DNA of 64,000 nt. It comes from Flagellimonas flava (GTDB lineage: Bacteria > Bacteroidota > Bacteroidia > Flavobacteriales > Flavobacteriaceae). The notes beneath the pieces are model-generated. The model was not told the origin of the DNA. It saw only the letters and a list, made by a program, of their open reading frames with translations, and did no database searches. Below, one piece after another: positions 10,036 to 17,503 of the stretch. The DNA is taken from the NCBI RefSeq assembly GCF_900129665.1, contig NZ_FQWL01000001.1, positions 434,001 through 498,000 of the forward strand, in the 5' to 3' direction. Made by a program: the position numbers and the translations under genes. Each line of letters opens with the position of its first letter. Position 1 is the first letter of the stretch.

Positions 10036-10257
10036 CCAAAAACACCTAGTGGAATCCCAAAAAACTTGTTAACGGCAATTTACTGGCGAGAAAAGTACAG
10101 ACCTATCGTTCAAATACCGAATTACTGCCTTTTTCTATGTAAGTATCTATTTTTTAGTAAATTACATGAATTATTGATTGTGCTCAAACAATAAATAGGA
10201 ATCTGGCCAAGATTTTATTCCCCCTACTCTTGATCTCATTAAATAATCACCGTTGAA

Positions 10258-10740
10258 ATGAAAAAATCCGTCATTGTTTTTATGCTTGTATTATGGAATG
10301 TCACTTTTGGTCAGGAAGAACCGAAGGCCGATAATCTTTTCGTGAGGGTTTATGACATGAATGGGACAAAAATTGCAAAAGGCACGGTGGTTTCTTGGTC
10401 CAAGGAAAATCTTGTTCTTCAAGGAAGAAAGACCATGAAAAGCATACCTTTTGAACGCATTCAGCAAGTAAAGACCAAAAGGTCCGCCGGACATAATGTT
10501 GGTGTAGGCGCTATTGCAGGGGCTTCCGTAGGAGGGATTTTTGGGTTGATCATCGCAGACGATGACGGGTTTTTTGTAACCACTCCCGCCGAAAATGCGG
10601 TTGGTTTCGCTTTAGTGGGGGCTGTTTTGGGTTCTGCGGTAGGAGGTTTGACAAACCTGGGTAAAAAATCTATCACCATGCCTATTGATGGAGACAGGGC
10701 CAAATGGGAAAGCTTCATCAGTGGGAAAGTTTCTTTTTAA
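10258..10740 (+). CDS. Exported glycine-zipper-like protein of unknown function
   Basis: 160 residues with a short signal peptide (MKKSVIVFMLVLWNVTFG). The middle contains two glycine-rich hydrophobic segments at about residues 80-100 and 120-135 (VGVGAIAGASVGGIFGL and GFALVGAVLGSAVGGL), a glycine-zipper pattern that can pack in membranes. The N-terminal part (YDMNGTKIAKGTVVSW, then IPFERIQQVKTKRSAG) resembles a small beta-barrel found in other Bacteroidota proteins. I do not recognise a named family. It stands alone between a minus-strand gene and the MFS gene; TACTCTTG at 10225-10232 is a possible, imperfect -7 box. Confidence 0.75.
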   Translation: MKKSVIVFMLVLWNVTFGQEEPKADNLFVRVYDMNGTKIAKGTVVSWSKENLVLQGRKTMKSIPFERIQQVKTKRSAGHNVGVGAIAGASVGGIFGLIIADDDGFFVTTPAENAVGFALVGAVLGSAVGGLTNLGKKSITMPIDGDRAKWESFISGKVSF

Positions 10741-10792
10741 GGTCCTTTAGCTATGCGTTGGAATAGGTAAGTCCAAAGTATTTATAGATGCT

Positions 10793-10800
10793 TATATTTG
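10793..10800 (+). promoter_or_regulatory. -7 box TATATTTG for the MFS gene
   Basis: An exact TAnnTTTG box only six bases before the ATG at 10807. A start site about seven bases downstream would fall on or next to the ATG, suggesting a leaderless or nearly leaderless mRNA. It also argues against the in-frame TTG at 10798, which lies inside the box. No -33 TTG was found at the usual spacing. Confidence 0.5.
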
Positions 10801-10806
10801 GAACCA

Positions 10807-12060
10807 ATGGACAAAAAAGCTCCCTGGTATTATCTGGTTTTACTAATTCTTGCAGGAGAGGCGGTTTTCATCCTTCCTTTTGTGCTTCCCCGAATTTTTC
10901 GTCCTACTGTTCTGGATTTGTTCGAATTGGACAACACGCAACTAGGACTTTGCTTTAGCGTATATGGCATTGTTGCCATGGTCTCCTATCTTTTTGGAGG
11001 GCCATTGGCCGATAAGTATTCACCAAGAAAATTGATCGCAATAGCCCTTTGGATGACGGCCTCAGGAGGCTTTGTGTTTGCTTCCTACCCAAGCCTTGGC
11101 CTGCTGCAGACACTTTATGGTTTTTGGGGGTTTACCACTATATTTTTGTTTTGGGCACCCATGATCAAGGCAACCCGGGTCTGGGGTGGAGAGGGGTCCC
11201 AAGGAAAGGCCTTTGGTTTTTTGGACGGTGGTCGTGGACTTACTGGTGCATTGTTTGGAGTACTCGGAGTGTTTGTCTTTTCCCTGTTCATTACCGAGGC
11301 GGAACAGAGCTCTTTTGCTGATAGGAGAGAAGCATTCCAGTATGTACTCTACACGTTTTGTTGTGTCATTTTTACCATCGGAATCCTGGTCTGGTTTTTT
11401 ATGAAATCCGGGAGGGATGAACGGGAAATTCAATTGGAGCGTATTACAAAAAAAGAGATTGGAGAAGTTTTAAAGATTCCCTCGGTCTGGTTGTTGATGG
11501 TGATTATCCTATGTGCTTATGTGGGTTACAAAATCACCGATATTATTTCTCAGTACGCCAATGAGGTGATGCGGTACGATGAGGTCGCATCGGCTAGAGT
11601 GGGTACTTTTTTCCAGTTTCTGCGGCCGACCGCAGGAATTTTGGTGGGACTTTTGGTAGACCGATTTAAAATAACCCTTTGGCTTGTTTTTAGTTTTGGG
11701 ACATTGGTTTTAGGAGGAATTTTGTTTGCTTCCGGTATTATTGGTGATGTCACCCCATATCTTTTCTTTTTGTCCGTGCTTGTTGTTGGAGCTGGGGTTT
11801 ACGCCGCTAGGGCACTCTATTTTGGAGTGATGCAAAAGGGGAAAATTCCCTTGGTGTTAACGGGAACTGCGGTAGGTCTGATTTCCATTATTGGGTATAC
11901 CCCTGATATTTTTGCCGGACCGGCCTATGGGATGTTATTGGATGCCCACCCCGGTCAGGAGCAGGGACATCAAAATGTATTTTGGATGTTGACGGGGTTT
12001 GCCTTTGTAGGAGGTGTGGCCTCCATGGTTTACCATCGCATGTACGGTAGGGAGGCCTAG
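10807..12060 (+). CDS. Major facilitator superfamily transporter
   Basis: 417 residues from the ATG at 10807. About twelve hydrophobic segments are visible. The cytoplasmic loop between TM2 and TM3 carries GGPLADKYSPRK, the MFS motif A (G-x-L-aD-x-x-G-r-k-x). A second-half equivalent is GLLVDRFK. A charged loop at about residues 200-225 separates the halves. The sequence resembles nitrate/sugar-phosphate-type MFS proteins broadly, but the substrate cannot be named. It is convergent with the YdeI-like gene, leaving only 4 bp between the stops. Confidence 0.88.
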   Translation: MDKKAPWYYLVLLILAGEAVFILPFVLPRIFRPTVLDLFELDNTQLGLCFSVYGIVAMVSYLFGGPLADKYSPRKLIAIALWMTASGGFVFASYPSLGLLQTLYGFWGFTTIFLFWAPMIKATRVWGGEGSQGKAFGFLDGGRGLTGALFGVLGVFVFSLFITEAEQSSFADRREAFQYVLYTFCCVIFTIGILVWFFMKSGRDEREIQLERITKKEIGEVLKIPSVWLLMVIILCAYVGYKITDIISQYANEVMRYDEVASARVGTFFQFLRPTAGILVGLLVDRFKITLWLVFSFGTLVLGGILFASGIIGDVTPYLFFLSVLVVGAGVYAARALYFGVMQKGKIPLVLTGTAVGLISIIGYTPDIFAGPAYGMLLDAHPGQEQGHQNVFWMLTGFAFVGGVASMVYHRMYGREA

Positions 12061-12064
12061 TGTA

Positions 12065-12679
12065 TTACCTAGTACTTCTGGATTTAATGTTCTTTCGACA
12101 TGCTTCGATAATCTCCTTGATACGTTTTTGCCTTGTTTCCTCACGCTTGGCCTGATGCAACCAGTAGAGGTAACTTTTTTTCTGACTTCGGGTAAAATTT
12201 TGAAAGTTGCCAAACGCCTTTTTATTTCGATTGAAGGCCTTTTGCAAGTCATTGGGAACCACGGCATTTTCAACATCATCCAAAGAGGTCCACGAGCCAT
12301 TTTCTTTTGCAATTTGAATCGATGCCATCCCACTATTGTGCATTAAGCCTTTACGGGTCAAATCAACAATATGGTCTTTGTTGACCTTGCTCCAAACACT
12401 TTTGGGTTTCCTGGGACAGAAATACTGTCTTCTTTTACCATCCCCTAGACTTTTAACAGTACTGTCTATCCATCCATAGCAAAGGGCCACACGAACCGCT
12501 TCTTCCCAACGCATGCTTTCCATTTCATGGTCCACCTTGTAAAAAATCAGATAGATACCCTCGGAAAATTCATGGTTTTCATGGAGCCAATCGCGCCATG
12601 CAGTGTCATTTTTGAAATAAAGTTCCCTCAACTTCGGCAAATCAGATTTTCTGTGTTTCGATATAAAAGTTATCGTCAA
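12065..12679 (-). CDS. YdeI/OmpD-associated family protein
   Basis: 204 residues. The N-terminus W-x-x-W-L-x-x-N, then GIYLIFYK, EAVRVALCYGWIDS and RRQYFCPRKPKSVWSKVNKDH are hallmarks of the YdeI family (cytosolic, function poorly known, linked to resistance to cationic peptides in some bacteria). The C-terminus is a helical segment rich in Lys/Arg (LYWLHQAKREETRQKRI). The ATG at 12679 overlaps the 3' end of the M1 peptidase gene by 38 bp. No later ATG gives a full-length domain, so I keep this start; a TTG further in is possible. Confidence 0.85.
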   Translation of the reverse strand: MTITFISKHRKSDLPKLRELYFKNDTAWRDWLHENHEFSEGIYLIFYKVDHEMESMRWEEAVRVALCYGWIDSTVKSLGDGKRRQYFCPRKPKSVWSKVNKDHIVDLTRKGLMHNSGMASIQIAKENGSWTSLDDVENAVVPNDLQKAFNRNKKAFGNFQNFTRSQKKSYLYWLHQAKREETRQKRIKEIIEACRKNIKSRSTR

Positions 12680-14258
12680 AAACTAGGGACGATCCTTTCA
12701 GTTTTTCGGTCTTCCATTCCGAGTTGGGAAACAACCATTGTTCTTTTTCATCTACAAAAATCCTGATGGGCATATCAAAATCCTCAACAACGTTGACATA
12801 CCTATAAGATAGCTTGTCTCCATCCTTTTTATATTCCAATTTTGGAATCATTGTAGTACGCAGGTACTGGTTGAAAAAGGCAGAAAGGTCCTTTTTTGTT
12901 TTTTCACTCAGATAATTCTCAATCTGCTCCGTGGTCACGGTCTGATGGTAGAACTCTTTATTAAGCCCTCTGAGAATTTGTCGCCAAAGATCATCGTCTT
13001 CAATAAGTTGGCGCAAAGTGTGCAGCATATTAGATCCCTTGTAATACATATCCCCAGATCCGGATTTGTTTACATTATAATGCCCAATAATTGGTCGGTC
13101 GTTCTGAATGTTTTTTCGGGTTCCGATAACATATTCCGAAGCCGCCTGCGAACCAAAATGATAGTCTAGGTATAGATTTTCCGAATAAGCCGTGAACCCT
13201 TCATGAATCCACATGTCTGCGATGTCCTTATAAGTAATATTGTTGGCAAACCACTCGTGTCCACCCTCATGGATGATGATGAAATCGAATTTCAATCCCC
13301 AACCTGAACCGGATAAATCTCTTCCCAAATACCCATTTTGGTATTTATTTCCATAGGTAACCGAACTTTGGTGCTCCATACCCAGATAAGGGACTTCCAC
13401 CAACTTAAAACTATCCTCATAAAAAGGGTAGGGGCCAAACCAATGCTCAAAGGCCTTTAACATCATGGACGTCTGCTTGAACTGTTCCTTAGCCTTTTCC
13501 AAATTATCACGTAAAACGTAATAATCCACATCCAGTGTTCCCTTTTCACCTTCGAATTTCTCTCCAAAATGTACATAGTCCCCAATATTAACGTTGACCC
13601 CATAATTGTTGATGGGGTTGGCCACAAACCATCTATAACTCACATAATCCCCATATTCGTAGGTATCCCTCAACCTTCCATTGGAAACATTCATCAAGCC
13701 TTTAGGAACATCCACTGTAATACGCATACTGTCCACCTCATCGTACATATGATCTTTGTTGGGCCACCATACACTGGCTCCAAGACCTTGGCAAGAGGTT
13801 GCCACAAAAGGTTTTCCGTTTTCATCTTTTTTCCATGAAAAACCTCCGTCCCATGGAGCTCTGATCGCCTTTCTTGGTTTCCCTGAATATTGCACATAGA
13901 GTTCATTGTATTCGCCCGGTACTTGTTTTTTCTTCAGGTGGATAAAATGGGCGTTTCCCTCAGAAGTCCTGTCCAGCTCTTGATTGTCCTGTGAAACCGC
14001 ATCTATTTTTAGCGGTTTTTGAAGGTCTATTTGAATGACATCCGATTCTTCCAGGACTTTATACCTTATGATGTTGTAACCGGCTATGAATTCCTTATCC
14101 GGCTGCACTTTGATGTTCAAATCGTAATAATTTAGGTCCCACCATGCACGTTCGGGAGTGATGCTGCCCCTTAGGGTATCCTGTCTGGTGAAATTTTGTG
14201 CGTTCAAACTTCCTGCTAGAATTAGTATGGCAAGAATTGCAAAATAGAGTTGTTTCAT
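12642..14258 (-). CDS. M1 family metallopeptidase (aminopeptidase N-like), exported
   Basis: 538 residues from the ATG at 14258, chosen because it begins a signal peptide (MKQLYFAILAILILAGSLNA); an upstream in-frame codon at 14291 adds only polar residues. The zinc site is complete: HEGGHEW (about residues 328-334), then 18 residues to the glutamate in WIHEGFTAY. The substrate-binding equivalent of GAMEN is GMEHQ. The protein is shorter than full-length aminopeptidase N because it lacks the long C-terminal helical domain. Likely role: removal of N-terminal residues from peptides in the periplasm. It lies directly after the M28 peptidase gene with a 35-bp gap, suggesting a peptide-utilisation operon. 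Confidence 0.92.
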   Translation of the reverse strand: MKQLYFAILAILILAGSLNAQNFTRQDTLRGSITPERAWWDLNYYDLNIKVQPDKEFIAGYNIIRYKVLEESDVIQIDLQKPLKIDAVSQDNQELDRTSEGNAHFIHLKKKQVPGEYNELYVQYSGKPRKAIRAPWDGGFSWKKDENGKPFVATSCQGLGASVWWPNKDHMYDEVDSMRITVDVPKGLMNVSNGRLRDTYEYGDYVSYRWFVANPINNYGVNVNIGDYVHFGEKFEGEKGTLDVDYYVLRDNLEKAKEQFKQTSMMLKAFEHWFGPYPFYEDSFKLVEVPYLGMEHQSSVTYGNKYQNGYLGRDLSGSGWGLKFDFIIIHEGGHEWFANNITYKDIADMWIHEGFTAYSENLYLDYHFGSQAASEYVIGTRKNIQNDRPIIGHYNVNKSGSGDMYYKGSNMLHTLRQLIEDDDLWRQILRGLNKEFYHQTVTTEQIENYLSEKTKKDLSAFFNQYLRTTMIPKLEYKKDGDKLSYRYVNVVEDFDMPIRIFVDEKEQWLFPNSEWKTEKLKGSSLVFDDNFYIETQKI

Positions 14259-14293
14259 TTTAAGATGATTTAGTTCAAGGTCAAGGCTCAATA

Positions 14294-15628
14294 TTATCTA
14301 AATACCGCGTTGGGGAAAACCACGGGACTTTCATGCCCGCTGGCACCTACGGCCGATACTCCAAAAAAGAAGTTGTCAATAACAATGCCGTCCAGGGTGA
14401 ATTCCAATACATCACCAACATAGGCATGGTGATTCCAAGTGGGAGAGGTGGTATCCCTCCAGTAGATTTTATACCCTGTAGCGCCATCAACCTTGCTCCA
14501 TTTCAATTTGGCCGAAGGTTCCACAATACCGCCGATTTCAACCTTTTCTGGAGCTGGTGGGGCCCAGGCGATTGCGGCAAGATTTATGGCATTTACAGCT
14601 GTTAGTTTTTTGGCATACCCAAAATTTACATGCTCCAGCACATCACCATAAGCGATTCCATTTTCGGTCCTTATATCTTGATGTTGCTGGGTATAGTTTT
14701 CGTGGGCCTCCATTATACGAATCCCCGCAAAACCGGCATCGTTGAATGGCCTATGATGTCCCCCTCTTCCAAAACGGTCCAAGCGATACACCATTATGGG
14801 ATTCATTTCTGGCATGTAGGTTTTGGTGGTTTTGTATACATAACGGGCCAACTGGCGGGAAATACCATCTACTTCTCCTCCATAAAAACGTCTGGCCCTT
14901 CGTTGCTCTTCAGTTTCTGTTGGTGGAACCGGTTCAGAAAAAATTCGAAAATCCCTGTTGCTTACCACCCCATCCACACCGGTAATATTGCCGATCATAT
15001 CGTTGTTCATGATACCGATAATCTCCCAACCTTTTTCTTTTGCATAGGCGGCGAGTCCTTTACCACCATACAGACCTTGTTCTTCGCCAGATAAACCAAC
15101 GTATATAATGCTATTTTCAAAAGCGTACTTTGACAAAACCCGTGCTGTTTCCAAAGTTCCGGCCATACCACTGGCATTGTCGTTGGCTCCAGGCGCATCC
15201 GAAGTAAAATCATTGGGGTCGCTGACCCGGGAGTCGATATCCCCACTCATAATGATAAATCGGTTGGGATATTTGGTTCCTTTTTGAATGGCTACCACAT
15301 TTACAACCCAGACATCCTTAACTATTCGTTGTCCTTCCCCCTTTTTAACCAGGTCCTTTTGGTAAAACACTTCCAAACAGCCATTACAGCCAGCAGAGGT
15401 CTTATCGAATTCAGATTTAATCCATCTTCTGGCGGCTCCTATCCCTCTTGTTTGGGAAATGGTGTCGCTCAAGGTATGTCGCGTTCCAAAATTGGCCAAA
15501 GTGGTGACATCATTTTCTATCCGTTCCGACGATACCGCCTTGATAATGTCGTATAGTTTGGTGTCCGTTTGCGCCATACCAACGGAGATGCCCAAAAAAG
15601 TACAAAGTAAGATGAGTTTTGTTTTCAT
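14294..15628 (-). CDS. M28 family peptidase with C-terminal fibronectin type III-like domain
   Basis: 444 residues from the ATG at 15628, which starts the signal peptide MKTKLILLCTFLGISVGMA; an upstream in-frame start at 15643 is possible. The co-catalytic zinc peptidase signature is present: SGDIDSR, GANDNASGMAGTLE (bridging Asp), GLSGEEQGLYG (catalytic Glu pair), MNNDMIGN, and a late His in HRPFNDAGF. Residues about 350-444 (PPAPEKVEIGGIV through KLKWSKVDGATGYKIYWRD) form a fibronectin type III-like domain. An exported aminopeptidase or carboxypeptidase acting on peptides is likely. It precedes the M1 peptidase in the same orientation. Confidence 0.9.
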   Translation of the reverse strand: MKTKLILLCTFLGISVGMAQTDTKLYDIIKAVSSERIENDVTTLANFGTRHTLSDTISQTRGIGAARRWIKSEFDKTSAGCNGCLEVFYQKDLVKKGEGQRIVKDVWVVNVVAIQKGTKYPNRFIIMSGDIDSRVSDPNDFTSDAPGANDNASGMAGTLETARVLSKYAFENSIIYVGLSGEEQGLYGGKGLAAYAKEKGWEIIGIMNNDMIGNITGVDGVVSNRDFRIFSEPVPPTETEEQRRARRFYGGEVDGISRQLARYVYKTTKTYMPEMNPIMVYRLDRFGRGGHHRPFNDAGFAGIRIMEAHENYTQQHQDIRTENGIAYGDVLEHVNFGYAKKLTAVNAINLAAIAWAPPAPEKVEIGGIVEPSAKLKWSKVDGATGYKIYWRDTTSPTWNHHAYVGDVLEFTLDGIVIDNFFFGVSAVGASGHESPVVFPNAVFR

Positions 15629-15979
15629 TTTTATCGGTTTCAATAAGTTCTATTAAAATTCCATGAAGCGCCTTAGCCGGAGACAGTTCCTCTCAAATCC
15701 TGGCTATGGTCGATTCTTACCCTCGAAATGTTGTCTCGCCCCAATTTAGGATTAACCATCCCATTCAAATTCGTGTATGGAAAGGGAAAATCGTGGATAT
15801 CTTTATGTTCCTTTTATACTTGACCATTCCTGGTAAAAAACAGTCGTAATCATTATGGGAATAAAATAAACCATATCTAAGGAATGAGCATTTTAATAGG
15901 TTCTGAAAGTAAAAAAAAACACCCAAAAACATATGAAAAATGACGGGGTTCGGTGTTAAAAAAAGGAATTTCATTTCAA
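15629..15979. other. 351-bp intergenic region with no supported gene
   Basis: Between the M28 peptidase start and the stop of the TolB/SnoaL gene. A 72-codon minus-strand frame at 15765-15983 has no start context or family resemblance and is rejected. The only structure seen is a weak terminator-like hairpin at the right end (15911-15957). The promoter of the peptidase pair presumably lies on the left side, but no exact TAnnTTTG box was found near 15628. Confidence 0.5.
15911..15957 (-). terminator. Weak terminator after the TolB/SnoaL gene
   Basis: On the minus strand a six-base stem AACACC/GGTGTT (15952-15957 and 15918-15923) with a long loop is followed by a run of nine T. The gene ends at 15980. 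The stem is short and the loop large, so the call is tentative. Confidence 0.35.
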
Positions 15980-17503
15980 TCACCGGATGAAGGTCACTTT
16001 GCTGATCTTACCATCTTCTACTTCGTAAATAGCTGCTGCAGTAATCTGGGAACCGTTTATAGTCACCGATTCATGGTCAATTACCTTGTTGCCGATGACC
16101 ATTCGGTTTTTGATTTCGCAATGCAAATCCGGTGTGGACTCAAAAAAGGAACCATATCCTTCTTTCATTTCTACCTTGCTATCTTGAAAGACCTGGTTTG
16201 GGAAATTAAGTAATTTGATATCATCCGAATAAGTGTCCATAAAAGCATCGATATCCCGGTTATTGTAGGCGTCCAACTGCTCCTGTACAACCGCCTCGGT
16301 ATCGTTGGTTTCCCGGTCAGGGAAAATAAACCGCATGGTGGCAATTAGGCCATTTTTTACCTCATAAATAGCCACTTGATGTCCCTTACGCCCATCAACA
16401 TCGGTAATTTCTTCGTCAATAACCGTGTTGCCGATACGGATGCGCTTTACGACTTCAACCTTGGCCGTTTCCGTATTGTCATAAAATCGTTGGTAGCTTT
16501 CGGTCATTTTTTCCCTGCCTCTGTACATGGTGTCATCAGGAAAACGCTGCACAAGGACATCTTCAGCATAGCAGGACACAAACCCATAAAGGTCACCAGC
16601 GTTAAAAGTACTTACTTGGCGGTCGATCAATTTTACAGGTGACTCCTCAGCGGCAAAAGCCAATCGGGTTCCGCTGGAATTTACGGCCATACGGCTGATA
16701 TTGTTGATTTCATCCAAGTCAAATCGCATTACAGTTTCCCAGCCTTGGTCGGATTTTGTATCCAGTTTCATGATGGATTTACCCACTCCGGTCAAAAGGG
16801 TATGCCCATTTAGCCAACAATAATCCTCACTGTTTTCCGGAACATCAGCGATTTTCCCAGTGGCTCCTGTGATCGGATTGAGGGATTTGATTTCCCAAGT
16901 TTCATTTTCCTTGCTGATATAGCTAATGAGCTCGGTTCCAGGAATTTTATGAAGAGAGCGGCCTACCTTTTTTTGATAGGTACGGTTGGAACCATCTATA
17001 AGATTACTCACGACCAAATCCAGACGATTGGCAACTAGGACCGAAGAGACAATAATATCAGGGTTATACCAAACGTGATAACCTACTTTCAAATTGGGTA
17101 AAATAGGTGTTGACTCCCCGTTCTTTAGGTCGTATGCATAAAGCAACTGCAGACCATCCAAATCCAAGCGGATGGCGGAAACTGCATTTTTACCCGGTAC
17201 TTTTAGGGGCGAATATTCGCTTCCGGTTGGCGTGTTGCTTATCCAAGAGATAGTGCTTCCTCCCTCGATATTGAAACGCAAAATATCGGTCTGGTCGGCT
17301 CGCGTGGAGGAGAAAAGCAGGGTGTTGTCATTTAAAAACGAGGGCTGATTATCGTAGCCTTCGTTATTGGAAATGTTTTTCGGGTTGGTCAAAACAGGAT
17401 TGCCATCTTCCACCTTCAAATCGAACAGGTATACCTCCGTGCTGACCTGCGAAGTGGCATAAAATCCTAGAAACAGTAAAATGTGGGGCAGTTTATGAAT
17501 CAT
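15980..17503 (-). CDS. Exported TolB-like propeller protein with two tandem SnoaL-like domains
   Basis: 507 residues with a signal peptide (MIHKLPHILLFLGFYATS). Residues about 25-295 contain TolB/PD40-type blades (NQPSFLNDNTLLFSSTRADQ, SGTRLAFAAEESP). Residues about 299-395 and 412-507 are two copies of an NTF2/SnoaL-like domain: FVSCYAEDVLVQRFP matches FMDTYSDDIKLLNFP, IGNTVIDEE matches IGNKVIDHE, and AIYEVKNG matches AIYEVEDG. The second copy ends the protein. The start overlaps the stop of the trehalose synthase/phosphatase gene by ATGA (4 bp), so the two are translationally coupled, though one product is cytosolic and the other exported. Function unknown; the SnoaL domains could be a binding or isomerase module. 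Confidence 0.85.
   Translation of the reverse strand: MIHKLPHILLFLGFYATSQVSTEVYLFDLKVEDGNPVLTNPKNISNNEGYDNQPSFLNDNTLLFSSTRADQTDILRFNIEGGSTISWISNTPTGSEYSPLKVPGKNAVSAIRLDLDGLQLLYAYDLKNGESTPILPNLKVGYHVWYNPDIIVSSVLVANRLDLVVSNLIDGSNRTYQKKVGRSLHKIPGTELISYISKENETWEIKSLNPITGATGKIADVPENSEDYCWLNGHTLLTGVGKSIMKLDTKSDQGWETVMRFDLDEINNISRMAVNSSGTRLAFAAEESPVKLIDRQVSTFNAGDLYGFVSCYAEDVLVQRFPDDTMYRGREKMTESYQRFYDNTETAKVEVVKRIRIGNTVIDEEITDVDGRKGHQVAIYEVKNGLIATMRFIFPDRETNDTEAVVQEQLDAYNNRDIDAFMDTYSDDIKLLNFPNQVFQDSKVEMKEGYGSFFESTPDLHCEIKNRMVIGNKVIDHESVTINGSQITAAAIYEVEDGKISKVTFIR

Noticed and set aside
10798-10806. TTG start for the MFS transporter
   Set aside because: It falls inside the exact -7 box; the ATG at 10807 starts the first membrane segment properly.
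15765-15983. 72-codon minus-strand frame in the 351-bp gap
   Set aside because: No promoter, no family match and an atypical residue composition.
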